DNA of 64,000 nt from Saccharopolyspora spinosa NRRL 18395 (GTDB lineage: Bacteria > Actinomycetota > Actinomycetes > Mycobacteriales > Pseudonocardiaceae), in assembly GCF_000194155.1 (NCBI RefSeq), contig NZ_GL877879.1, positions 1,004,658 to 1,068,657 of the forward strand, in the 5' to 3' direction. Made by a program: the position numbers and the translations under genes. A model generated the notes under the pieces. That model had not been told where the DNA came from and searched no databases. It saw only the letters and a program-made list of their open reading frames with translations. This document shows, one piece after another, positions 9,857 to 18,399 of this stretch; positions within the stretch are counted from its first letter, which is position 1; every line of letters starts with the position of its first letter.

Positions 9857-10738
9857 TCACGGGAGCCGATTTTGCAGGAAGAAGTTCCACATACGGTTGG
9901 CGATATCAGTACGGTTGTCGTCCGCGGGCCAGAAGTGAGTGCCCCGATAGACGCGCCACACCACCTGAACGCCCGCACGGCACGGGCCGTACACGGCGGC
10001 TTCCACCGGTACACCCGGTTCCGTCACCGGGGTCGCCGGGCAACCGTTTCGTCGGAGCCATTCGTCGCGGTGCGCGACGGCGAACGGGGGAAGGCTGATG
10101 ACGTCACCATCGCTGTGGAACAGACCCACCGCGATCGGGCGGTCCGGTACACAGGGGCTGCCGGTGAACGAAGGGGACACACCTCCGTAGGCGGCAACCG
10201 AGGCGAACACCGTGGAGGCGTCGCACGCGAGCCTCGCCGACATGTTGGCGCCGCTGGAGAAGCCCTCCACGTGGATCCGGCGCGGATCGACACACCAGGT
10301 TCTGGAGATGTCCTTGACCACCTCACGGAGGTAGGTGACGTCACCGGACCGCTGGGCTACGTCCCACACCAGTCCTGCTCCTGCCGACGGGTAAGCGACG
10401 ATGAAAGACCTGGTGGCGGCGGCAATTGACCAACGGGTCTCCCTCTCGTGCAAGAAGTACGGCTGGAGCGCGCCGTGGAGGCTGAGCAGCAACGGCACCG
10501 AAGGTCCCGACAGACCCGGTGGCACGTTCACGTGGTAGGTCCTGCCCGCGGCCTCACGGCTGACGGTTCCCGAGGTGGGCGCTAGCGTGCAGCCGGCTCC
10601 CCCCGTCGCGGTTGCGGAAGCGCAGGGGGTGCCGGTGATCAGGAGTCCCACGCACATCGAGACCGCGAGCAACCGGGCGGTGAGCCGTCTGGCGCGGGTA
10701 GCGCGTGACAGTCTTCGGGGGAGGGTAGGTGCGTGCAC
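9857..10738 (-). CDS. Secreted PHB-depolymerase-like esterase
   Basis: 293 residues from a GTG at 10738 with AAGGAG nine bases upstream. A basic N-terminus and hydrophobic stretch (LLAVSMCVGLLITG) end at CASA, a plausible signal peptidase I site near residue 43. The mature part is an alpha/beta hydrolase of the polyhydroxybutyrate depolymerase/LpqC type: HGALQPYF oxyanion region, nucleophile elbow GFSSGANMS, acid in FHSDGD and catalytic His in RGTHFWPAD. Paired Cys residues (WCVDPRR, CVPDRP) fit an exported protein. Natural substrates may be polyesters, feruloyl or acetyl esters; the sequence does not decide. Confidence 0.85.
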   Translation of the reverse strand: MHAPTLPRRLSRATRARRLTARLLAVSMCVGLLITGTPCASATATGGAGCTLAPTSGTVSREAAGRTYHVNVPPGLSGPSVPLLLSLHGALQPYFLHERETRWSIAAATRSFIVAYPSAGAGLVWDVAQRSGDVTYLREVVKDISRTWCVDPRRIHVEGFSSGANMSARLACDASTVFASVAAYGGVSPSFTGSPCVPDRPIAVGLFHSDGDVISLPPFAVAHRDEWLRRNGCPATPVTEPGVPVEAAVYGPCRAGVQVVWRVYRGTHFWPADDNRTDIANRMWNFFLQNRLP

Positions 10739-11003
10739 CCTGGTTTCTCCTTGTCGGCGGTGTGATCAGCGGGAGTTACACGGTACTGCGCGTCCTGGCC
10801 GCCGACACGGCAGCATGGCCACACCCGCGCGTTACAGGCAACACGTGCTCTTGTCACCCCCCCAAAGCTTGGGATTCACGAACTTCCCGCGCCGAACGAT
10901 CCTCAAAGTTGCGCGCTGGTAGTTGGCTGACGGCCGAATCGACCGACAGACCACTACCTAGCGCGTCAGGGATCAAGGGCTATGAATACGATCGGGAGAA
11001 AAC
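10739..11003. promoter_or_regulatory. Divergent intergenic region between two secreted-protein genes
   Basis: 265 bp carry the promoters of the esterase (minus) and the FG-GAP-like protein (plus). A GGGAGA ribosome binding site sits five bases before the ATG at 11004. I did not find a clear operator. Confidence 0.4.
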
Positions 11004-11936
11004 ATGCGATCTGCTGAGCTGTCAAAACCAATGCTAGGAAGGAAAATCGGCGTCACACTCGCGGCGACTGCGGCGGCACTCGCGTTCTCTGTCGCGCCTG
11101 CCCAGGCCGCTGCGGGCAACGCGGACCTGCTGTGGCACAACCCGAGGACCGGCGACGTGGGCGCTTGGCTCACCGACGGTCACGGCACGGTGCTCGGGGA
11201 CAACAGGCTGTCCTGGAAGTGCGGGCCCGACTGCGCCAACCAGTGGCGCGTGGTCGGCGGCGGTGACTTCAACAACGACTTCACCTCCGACGTACTGTGG
11301 CACAACGCCACGACGGGCGAGCTGTCAGCGTGGATCCTGGACGGCAAGGGCACCGTCATGAATGCGTTGAGCCTCGACTGGAAGTGCGGCCCCGAGTGCG
11401 CGAACCAGTGGAAGGCCGTCGCCATCGGCGACTTCAACGCCGACAACAAGTCGGACATCGTGTGGCACAACGCGTCCACCGGCGAGGTGGGCACGTGGCT
11501 GCTCGACGGCAAGGGGCACGTGACCGGCAACCCGAATCTGTCCTGGCCGTGCGGGCCCAACTGCGCGAACCAGTGGACGGCCGTCGGTGCCGGTGACTTC
11601 AACGAGGACAACCTCGACGACCTGTTGTGGCACAACGCCACCACTGGTGAGGTATCGGCGTGGCTCACCAACGGCAAGCAGACGGTGACCGGTGACCTGA
11701 AGCTGTCCTGGAAGTGCGGGCCCGACTGCGCCAACCAGTGGAAGATCGTCGGTGTCAACGACTTCAACAACGACTTCAAGAACGACGTGGTGTGGCACAA
11801 CGCCACCACGGGTGAGGTCGCGACGTGGACGTTGAACGGCAAGGGCGCCGTGACCGGTGACCCGCGCTTGTCTTGGAAGTGCGGCCCCGGCTGTGCGAAC
11901 GACTGGAAGGCCGTCGCCACCGGCAACTTCGGCTGA
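11004..11936 (+). CDS. Secreted FG-GAP/VCBS-like five-repeat protein
   Basis: 310 residues. Residues 1-33 form a signal peptide ending APAQA. The rest is five tandem repeats of about 55 residues, each holding WHNxxTGExxxW, a loop with DGKG or NGK, a W.CGPxCANQW block and a G(D/N)FNxDxxxD segment. The last matches the calcium-binding DxNxDxxxD loop of FG-GAP/VCBS propeller blades. The paired Cys of each CGPxCAN could form an intra-repeat disulfide. Five blades are few for a propeller, so it may dimerise or be a shortened copy. Similar domains occur on secreted actinomycete enzymes and lectins; no catalytic domain is attached here. Confidence 0.85.
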   Translation: MRSAELSKPMLGRKIGVTLAATAAALAFSVAPAQAAAGNADLLWHNPRTGDVGAWLTDGHGTVLGDNRLSWKCGPDCANQWRVVGGGDFNNDFTSDVLWHNATTGELSAWILDGKGTVMNALSLDWKCGPECANQWKAVAIGDFNADNKSDIVWHNASTGEVGTWLLDGKGHVTGNPNLSWPCGPNCANQWTAVGAGDFNEDNLDDLLWHNATTGEVSAWLTNGKQTVTGDLKLSWKCGPDCANQWKIVGVNDFNNDFKNDVVWHNATTGEVATWTLNGKGAVTGDPRLSWKCGPGCANDWKAVATGNFG

Positions 11937-11979
11937 CGCTGACGAGCCCGGCGCTTCCCCCGGCTACGGCTGGGGGAAG

Positions 11980-12258
11980 CGCCGGGTTCGTACCGGATCA
12001 GCTCGGACCGCCACTGCGTACCGAGCGTCGCGCAGATGTTCTCCAGGTGGCGGTTGATCGTCCGTACGGCGATGCCGAGGTCGTCCGCGATCTCGCGGTT
12101 GTCGTACCCCTTGGCGAGCCCGCGCAGCACGTCCGCTCACGCGGCATGAGCTCACCCAGTTGGAACGCCCCGATCACCAGTGCGGTGGGCTGGCTGGTAT
12201 TGCCCGGCCGTTCGTCGGCGGCCAAGGATGCGGCCGTGCTGCGCAGAACGACCCCCAA
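11980..12258 (-). pseudogene. LuxR-type regulator, frameshifted C-terminal part
   Basis: AFQLGELMPRER is followed, after what looks like loss of one base near 12131, by VLRGLAKGYDNREIADDLG, then VRTINRHLENICATLG: a LuxR DNA-binding domain. The sensor region upstream is missing and the reading continues without a normal stop, so I regard it as a relic. It lies tail-to-tail with the repeat protein gene. Confidence 0.65.
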
Positions 12259-12505
12259 ACCGCGCCTGGACTGGGCGGACCGGGCAATCTTTCAGCGCTG
12301 ATAGCACCACTTTCTTTCATGGCCGGGACCTCCGCGGAACGCTTTTGGTGCTTGTCCTTCGAGGACTGAAATGAGACGGCGTCCCTGGGGGCCTGTGCCG
12401 GCGGCGGGTCGTCTTGGAAGGTGTCGTCCCAGCGAGGACTGGTCTATCAGCACGACGCAATGCCACCAACCCCGGTCGGTGACAACTGAAACCTGATGAG
12501 AGGCA

Positions 12506-13698
12506 ATGCTTTTGCTTGCTGTGGGGATAGACTGGGCCGAGTCGTTCCACGATGTGGCGCTCGGTCGGCCTGGTGAGGGCGTGATCGAGCAATTCCGCAT
12601 CGACCGCACCGCCGCGGGTGTGGCCCGACTGGTGGCCCGCTGCCTGGACCGCGAGCCCGATCCGGCCGAGGTGCGTGTGGTACTCGAGACCCGCCACGGG
12701 GTGCTGGTCGAAACACTCGTCGACGCGGGATTCACGCTGCTGCCGGTCAACCCGGACCTGGTCGTGCGCCGCCGCGGCGGGCGAAGAAGAAAGACGACGC
12801 CGAAGATGCCCGCATCTGCTGCCTGCTGGCGCTGGATCAGTTCCTGGACCTGCGTAAACTCGTCCCGCACGGGGATCTGGCCGGTGAACTGCGCGCCATC
12901 GCCCGCGACGACGAACGCGCCGCCCGCGACCAGCGCCGTCTGCTCAACCGGCTGCGCGCCGATCTGTTGGCGACGTTCCCGGCCACGCTGACCATCGCCG
13001 GTGACGACCTGGGTAGCCCGATCATGCTGAAACTGCTTGCCGCCTGGCCCATGCACACCCAGCTCGCCGATCTCGGCCGTGAGCAGTTGGAAGGCTTCGC
13101 CCGCGCCAGCCGGCACGGCTGGCCGGACCGGTTCGCCGCCCGCGTGCTCGACGCTCTCGCGGTCGAGCAGCTTCCCGTGCGTGACTATCTGGTCCGTGCC
13201 AAGGCCACCACGATCGCCCTGACCGCGACCCAGCTGCTCGCGCTGCGCGACGCCCGCCGCAACTGGGAGCGCCGGATGGGTGAACTGCTGCTCGGTGCCC
13301 GCCGCGAGGGCCGGGCCAAGCAGCCGAGGAATCCCGATCCGGGAAAAGCGATCCCGGGCGGTGAGATCTACCTGAGCTGCCCCGGTCTCGGAGACGTGCT
13401 CGCCGCCCGGGTCGCCGGTGAGATCGGTGATCACATCGAGCAATTCGAGGCCGCGAACGCGCTGCAATGCTACGGCGGGACCGCGCCGGACACCCGAAGA
13501 TCCGGCCGCAGCGAGTACGTCGTAGCCCGCCGTCTGGCACACAACCACTACCTCGGCGCGGCTTCGCACCAGTGGGCGTTCTGCAGCCTGCGCGGCTCGG
13601 GATGGGTGCGTGAGTTCTACGACGCCAAGATCGCCAAAGGGTTGACAGAAGGTGTCTCATACGGCTGCTACCCGCGCCCCTACGCGGACACCGGCTGA
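12506..13698 (+). pseudogene. IS110-family transposase with one frameshift
   Basis: ATG at 12506 with GAGAGG just upstream. The N-terminal DEDD-type RuvC-like domain has GIDWAESFHD, LETRHG and, after a one-base shift near 12780, KKKDDAEDARICCLLALDQF. The C-terminal transposase-20 domain has YLSCPGLGDVLAARVAGEIG, FEAANALQCYGGTAPDTRRS and the serine-region NHYLGAASHQWAFCSLRGSG. Corrected length is about 397 residues, normal for IS110. The frameshift makes it inactive unless it is a sequencing error. It sits inside an older transposase whose middle piece follows at 13697. Confidence 0.85.
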
Positions 13699-13779
13699 TC
13701 ACGCCAGGCACAGTCATGCGCTGGCACCGCCGCTTGGTCGCCAAAAAGTGGACCTACCCGCACCGATCCGACCGCCTCT
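13697..13779 (+). pseudogene. Integrase-core transposase middle scrap
   Basis: Directly after the IS110 stop a frame reads ITPGTVMRWHRRLVAKKWTY then PHRSDRL and stops. This is the segment between the N-terminal helices and DDE core of the integrase-core transposase family seen elsewhere here, so IS110 probably inserted into or next to such an element. Confidence 0.55.
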
Positions 13780-13872
13780 GACGTGCGCGGCTGCGGCCGA
13801 GGTGTTCGGCGGGTAGCACCCGGCCTGGAGCTCTACCGCCAATTACCGTTCCGATGTTCCTCGACAGCCGGA

Positions 13873-13919
13873 CGGTGTTCGCATCAGACGCGAAGCCTTC
13901 GCACCTGATGCGAACACCG
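13873..13919. repeat. 47-bp imperfect palindrome
   Basis: The arms CGGTGTTCGCATCAG (13873-13887) and CTGATGCGAACACCG (13905-13919) pair over 15 bp; inside, GCGAAG pairs with CTTCGC around a single central C, with only two mismatched pairs between the blocks. No T-run follows on either side. It may be an operator, a recombination site or the end of a small mobile element. Confidence 0.75.
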
Positions 13920-14339
13920 AAGGCCCACCAAGGATGTTGTCTCTCTGCTGACCAGCGAGAACAACCGCCACGGTCCCTAATGACTCTTTGGGAAGCCGGT
14001 TCGTACGGCAGAATCCCGGCCCGAACAGCCGCTGGCAGGTGAGCACTCGCGGCCCTTTTCTGCCAGTACCCCAGCCGCTCAACTGGTGAACAGGACAGCC
14101 ACGCCAGCCCCCAGCAGCGCGATCGCCCACACACGGTCGAGGTTGATCCAGGCGATTCGCAGGATTCGCAGGCCGAGGAACTCGAAGACGACCACGGCAA
14201 CCACGCCGGCCGCCGGCGAGCTTCGCGCTACGGGCCACCGCCCGCACCGCTTCCCGCCACAACGGGCCGGTCCTGATCGCAGCTGACGAGTGCCGAGACA
14301 AGGGCTCATCACCACCGCCTGACCACCGGCCCCTTAGCG
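13920..14339. other. Mostly unassigned; possible membrane-protein tail on minus strand
   Basis: A minus frame at about 14079-14220 reads VVVFEFLGLRILRIAWINLD then WAIALLGAGVAVLF and stops, resembling one or two C-terminal transmembrane helices. The family is unknown and the upstream part is not open. Nothing else stands out. Confidence 0.25.
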
Positions 14340-14415
14340 CACCAAGCCAACGCCCTCACGTTGCTACGCACCCGCGTCGTCAATGGACTTATCAACGAAT
14401 ACCGGTAAGCGGCTT
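14340..14415 (+). pseudogene. Integrase-core transposase C-terminal scrap
   Basis: LLRTRVVNGLINEYR followed by a stop matches the highly conserved end (..GGLINEYR.AA) of the transposases at 17371 and 20574. Only about 20 codons remain. Confidence 0.5.
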
Positions 14416-14871
14416 GACGTGCAGCCCGGGACTTTTCGAGCGGTACAGGATGGTGTGCAGCAGCTGCGGCCGCGACAACCAGGTCGGGGACGTGACCTGG
14501 CACGCCGTGATCGGCCTGGGGATCGGCGATGACGACCCACACGAGAGGCCCTTCCGGAACAACCACGCCATGATCGACAATCACAATCAGAGCGTGACCG
14601 CCGAAAGGGCCCCTGCGCATTGATTAACAGGGCGTATCGCGGGCCACGGCCAGGTCCGTCAACCCGGAACTTTCACGTCCGCCGCAGATGTGTTCCTAGG
14701 CATGATCGATCACTCCGTTCATGTGTGTTGGTGCTGCGAGGCGATCTCGCGGCCACCAGTCCACACCCGGCTTGACCTGCGATAGTGCCAATCTGGACGG
14801 TCATGGACACTCCTGAATGCCCCTGGATGATCTTGTGCCAGACTAGTTACCCACTGTGACCAAGGGGGTAG
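14416..14871. other. No recognisable gene
   Basis: 456 bp upstream of the XRE membrane protein. A 70-codon plus frame starting near 14414 contains a CSSCGRD knuckle but has no recognisable family. An AAGGGGG ribosome binding site lies at 14862-14868. Confidence 0.35.
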
Positions 14872-15651
14872 ATGGTGGACGACGCGGACCCGGCCCGGAT
14901 CCACACGCTGAGCGACCTCAAACGCGAACTCGATCTACTTCGCCGGGCCGAAGGCCGCCAGGAAGGCAAGCACCAGCTCTCACTGGATGACACGGTCAAA
15001 CGGTTGCGGGAGCACAGACGTGAAGTTCCGCGCAGCACACTCGGCAACTACCTCAGCGGCCGCACGCTCGCCCCGCAGAGCGTGTTTGATGACATTCTGC
15101 GGGCACTCGGCGTTGACACCGCCGCACAAGGGACATGGGCCGACGCGTGGGAGCGGCTCGACGACGCCAGACGGGAACCAACCTCAACCGACGAACAGGA
15201 ACCGGCTCCAGTTGCTGGACAAGAACCGGCCCCAACCGCCCCAGTCCCGGCATCCCGCCGCCTAAAGTGGATCATGACGCTGGGAACGGTTGCCCTCCTC
15301 GCGGGCGGCGTGGTCACCACCATCATCGCTATCTCAACCCCAACGCCCCCGGTCAACCCGGCCACGCCCGCGGACTCACCAAAGCCCGGCGAATGCACCT
15401 ATGAACTCGGATACACCCAGGTCGCGGTACGCCCGACACCCAGCTTCAACAACGACCTCGGCCGTCAGATGATGACCGACACCGGCCAACTCGTCATTGG
15501 CTCCTGCCAGCCCATCCGAGGCGAACCGGGTACTGGCGGTCCAAATGACCCTAACTGTGGCGTCGGCTCCATCCCGGTGGACACCTGGATCCAAGTCCGA
15601 TCCCCCCATCAAGGATGGGTGTTCAAACCCTGCCTGACACCACGCAGCTAA
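14872..15651 (+). CDS. XRE-like HTH membrane protein with C-terminal ectodomain
   Basis: 259 residues from an ATG at 14872. Residues 10-85 contain a Cro/C1-like helix-turn-helix region (LSLDDTVKRLREHRREVPRS, then GNYLSGRTLAPQSVFDDILR). Residues 95-130 are a Pro/Glu-rich linker with EPAPV repeats. One transmembrane helix (LGTVALLAGGVVTTIIAIS) follows at about 138-160, then a 95-residue Cys-containing outer domain ending VDTWIQVRSPHQGWVFKPCL, which looks SH3-like. This architecture occurs repeatedly in actinomycetes and could link an extracytoplasmic cue to a cytoplasmic DNA- or protein-binding domain. It lies alone between relics. Confidence 0.7.
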   Translation: MVDDADPARIHTLSDLKRELDLLRRAEGRQEGKHQLSLDDTVKRLREHRREVPRSTLGNYLSGRTLAPQSVFDDILRALGVDTAAQGTWADAWERLDDARREPTSTDEQEPAPVAGQEPAPTAPVPASRRLKWIMTLGTVALLAGGVVTTIIAISTPTPPVNPATPADSPKPGECTYELGYTQVAVRPTPSFNNDLGRQMMTDTGQLVIGSCQPIRGEPGTGGPNDPNCGVGSIPVDTWIQVRSPHQGWVFKPCLTPRS

Positions 15652-15744
15652 CCGCAGACACCGCCACGGGCACCCTTGTAGGCCCACCTTGACCATAACC
15701 CAGCGTCAGCGCACCAAGAACCTGACCAGGCAGTCGGCGGGCAC

Positions 15745-15990
15745 GCGCTCGGATCCGGAGAACAGCGGCCGCGCTGGGCTGTCGCAGATGAGCCGGCTTG
15801 AGAAGATCTGCGCGTTTGCGTCGACCGAGCCCCACGGCTGCCCGGATGTTACGGAGAGCTGGAGACAACCACGCGCCGCGACGATGACACGCGGATTCTC
15901 AACGGCTCGAACCGCCGGATCTAATTCAGGTAGCGATACAACGCCGTATTCGACGGCGACGAATACCCGCATACAGCGCTGCACCTGCGC
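15745..15990 (+). pseudogene. Acyl-CoA dehydrogenase fragment (copy 2)
   Basis: Reads SDPENSGRAGLSQMSRLEKI then CAFASTEPHGCPDV, corresponding to the segment around TEPHG of the copy at 1279-1640, but with more substitutions and frameshifts. It runs towards the Ssg relic on the other strand, as in the first copy, only inverted. The homologous part is about 15745-16100. Confidence 0.6.
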
Positions 15991-16101
15991 CGGGTGGATT
16001 CCCGGCCCGGAGACGCAGCGCGGCGCAGTCTTCACGTGTTCAACACCGCCAAGACCCCCAGCCAGCCGCCTGGCGTGCGGCGCTTCCAGAGAACCAGACC
16101 A

Positions 16102-16402
16102 CTACAGGTTGTGCGAAAGCAACCGGCTCAGCACCTCGTCAACATTCATCCACCGGTGCTCATCACCGGGCGCGACCACGTCGTAAGTGTCGTTCACGAA
16201 GTCCACAAGCTGATCAGCATCCACCTCGAAGGAGGCCTGCCCCGACGGCGAGCTCAACTCGATCACGACCACACCCGAAGAGTCCAGCCGGGGGCGGATC
16301 CGCACACCGCAGCTCCACGCCGACTGGCGCGATCACACCCGCCGGGGCTACCAGGTTGAAGATCATGGTGGCGAGCACCGTGCCGTGATCGTTTGCCATC
16401 AT
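16102..16402 (-). pseudogene. SsgA/SsgB-like protein with internal deletion
   Basis: The N-terminus MMANDHGTVLATMIFNLVAP, then AGVIAPVGVELR, is that of an SsgA-like protein. At about 16300 it jumps, out of frame, to RIRPRLDSSGVVVIELSSPS and ends PGDEHRWMN..LLSHNL at 16102. Roughly 60 central residues, including the VEWVFARDLL block of the family, are deleted and the frame is lost. Intact SsgA-like proteins are about 135 residues and guide septum placement. Copy 1 at 844-1101 lost the N-terminus instead. Confidence 0.7.
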
Positions 16403-16539
16403 GTCCGCACTCCCAAGCCTCGGCTTCCCATACCCTCATAACGAAGCATGCCCAACCCGGGTTCATACCTTCTTCACGAAGTCTTCAGACCCCCGCTCAC
16501 CCAGCAAACACCAACGTCCCGGAGCGAGGTGCCGGAGTG

Positions 16540-17371
16540 GATCATTCGCGCCAGTACACCTTGCAACCCACCGTGGTGAACAACTCCAGCCCGTCCATAC
16601 CGACCTCATCAACCATCCGACCGTCACCGACGGTCATCGTCCGCATGGCCACAGAGAACAACACCCGGGGTTACCAACGAATCCGGGGCGAGCTCCTCAA
16701 ACTCGGCCACCGCCTGGGCGCCTCAATGATCCGCAGGATCGTCAACCAGCGGCAGATACCGCCAGCGCCGCACCGGGACGCCGACACCCACTGGCGGCAG
16801 TTCCTGCGGACCCAAGCCTCGACCATGCCGGCCGTGGACTTCTTTCACGTGGACTGCGCAGTCACCCTGAAACGGGTCTACGTCCTGTTCGCCCTGGAAG
16901 TGCACAACCGCGCCGTGCACATCCTCGGGACGACAGCGAACCCGGACGGACCAGGGACCACGCAGCAGGCCCGGAATCTTCTGATGGATCTCGGCGAGCG
17001 CACCGCCGAGTTCACCTTCCTCGTTCGCGATCGAGCCGGCCAATTCACGGCATCGTTCGACGCGGTACTAGCCGACGTCGGCATCCGTGCTGTGAAGATT
17101 CCTCCCCACTGTCCCCGAGCGAACTGCTTCGCCGAACGATTCGTGCTCACCGCCAGAACCGAACTCACCGACCGCATGCTGATCTTCGGTGAACGACACC
17201 TGCGGACCGTACTGGCCAGTACTTACGGCACTACAACGGTCGGCGACCGCACCGAGGTCACCAACTCCGACCTCCACAGCCAGACCACCCGTCCCTAACC
17301 TCAACCACGAACGGATCACACGACACCCGGTCCTCGCAGGTCTCATCAACGAATACGAACCCGCAGCATGA
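16540..17371 (+). pseudogene. Integrase-core (rve) transposase, frameshifted
   Basis: From RMATENNTRGYQRIRGELLK the frame covers the DDE core: DFFHVDCAVTLKRVY (first Asp), FLVRDRAGQFTASFDAVLAD (second Asp) and PRANCFAERFVLTARTELTD (Glu). After about 17215 at least two frameshifts occur before NHERITRHPVLAGLINEYEP ends at 17371. The N-terminal helical domain is missing. Scraps of the same family lie at 8440, 13697, 14340, 20574, 25000 and 39252. Confidence 0.75.
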
Positions 17372-17399
17372 AACCGCAGATCAGCCCCACCAGCCGAGT

Positions 17400-17628
17400 A
17401 TCGGAACCCGACACCCTGTTCGACGCCCCCAACGAGCTGTTCCCGCTCCTCCCGGAAGGATGGCCGCGTTACCGCCCTGGCCAGTTCCCCCGGGCCGAAC
17501 ACCTCCACCGCCACACCCTCAAACTCCCCGTCCCCCACGACAACGACGACCTCGCAGACGCCTACCTTCAGGCGTTCACGAAAGTGCTCAGCAACTACCG
17601 CGACCTCAAGGAGGCCCACCCGGTATGA
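17400..17628 (+). pseudogene. DegT/DnrJ/EryC1 aminotransferase C-terminus (copy 2)
   Basis: Encodes the last 70 or so residues of a sugar aminotransferase (FDAPNELFPLLPEGWPRYRP, then RHTLKLPVPHDNDD and DAYLQAFTKVLSNYRDLKEA). Unlike copy 1 it keeps the natural end, and its stop overlaps the Nudix start as ATGA at 17625. The 5' part was replaced by the transposase that ends at 17371. The original operon was therefore aminotransferase then Nudix hydrolase. Confidence 0.65.
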
Positions 17629-18071
17629 GCCTGCCCGACGTCAATGACCTCACCCGCCAAGACACCGCTGACGGCATCCAGCAGCAAGTCGTCGGCGCCG
17701 TCATCGACCACAACGGACAGATCCTCCTCCTACAGCGACCGCTCAACGACTTCCGCGGCGGCACCTGGGAACTGCCCTCCGGCAAAATCGAACCCGGCGA
17801 AGACCTCACCACCGCACTGCACCGCGAAGTTCTCGAGGAAACCGGACTTACCATCAAAACCATCACCGGCTACCTCGGTGCCTTCGACTACATCTCCGGC
17901 AGCGGCAAACGAACCCGTCAGCACACCTGGTCCGTCACCGTCACCCACGACAACGAGGTCCGGCTGAGCGAACACGACGCCCACACCTGGGCCATCCCGA
18001 CCGATCCTCTGCCGGTCAGCGACGAAGTCGCCACCATGATCACCCAGCACACCCACCGGACGAACACCTGA
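17625..18071 (+). CDS. Nudix hydrolase
   Basis: 148 residues from an ATG at 17625 that overlaps the preceding stop; AAGGAGG lies ten bases upstream, so translation was probably coupled to the aminotransferase. The Nudix box G-x5-E-x7-REUxEExGU is complete: GKIEPGEDLTTALHREVLEE then TGL, at about residues 50-72. Motif surroundings (VVGAVIDHNGQILLLQRP, FRGGTWELPSG) are like MutT/ADP-ribose or nucleotide-sugar pyrophosphatases. Partnering with a DegT-type aminotransferase suggests a role on a nucleotide or sugar phosphate in a lost biosynthetic operon; the substrate is not readable from sequence. Confidence 0.85.
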   Translation: MSLPDVNDLTRQDTADGIQQQVVGAVIDHNGQILLLQRPLNDFRGGTWELPSGKIEPGEDLTTALHREVLEETGLTIKTITGYLGAFDYISGSGKRTRQHTWSVTVTHDNEVRLSEHDAHTWAIPTDPLPVSDEVATMITQHTHRTNT

Positions 18072-18099
18072 CAAATCCTTCTGGTCGGCTCGGACGCCG

Positions 18100-18330
18100 G
18101 ACCGCCGCTACGCGCAGATCTTGCGTCTCAAGGCCGACAACCGCGCACTCAGCGAGCGACTCGCCGAGGCCACCGGCAGGATCGACGAACTCACCGACTC
18201 CCGCGCACAAGCCATCGCGCGCCTGGCCGCCCAGCACGAGGAAATCACCCGCCTACGTCAGGCGGCTGAAGTCGCCAGAACGTCGATCACACGCCTGCCG
18301 CGGCGCAACGCGGTCATCGGTCCCTGCTGA
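18100..18330 (+). pseudogene. Coiled-coil protein tail, DUF6262/Tn554-TnpC-like
   Basis: Reads ILRLKADNRALSERLAEATG, then RIDELTDSRAQAIARLAAQH, a heptad-rich helix like the C-terminal coiled coils of DUF6262 (TnpC-type) proteins that accompany tyrosine recombinases. No start is present. A broken recombinase lies 600 bp downstream, consistent with an old mobile module. Confidence 0.4.
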
Positions 18331-18399
18331 AGAGGCGCCGAGGACCAAAACACAAGTACGACAGGCAGATCCATCCCCACGAACAGAATCGAGCCGACA

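Noticed and set aside
11004-11936. CRISPR array
   Set aside because: The regular repeats are 165-bp coding repeats with conserved protein motifs, not short repeats with unique spacers. No cas gene is present.
11180-12130. Long minus-strand frame antisense to the repeat protein
   Set aside because: Only its first 60 codons (LuxR helix-turn-helix) are meaningful; the rest mirrors the repeats of the real gene.
12292-13569. Long minus-strand frame antisense to the IS110 transposase
   Set aside because: It follows from high-GC codon bias of the transposase; the plus strand carries all conserved motifs.
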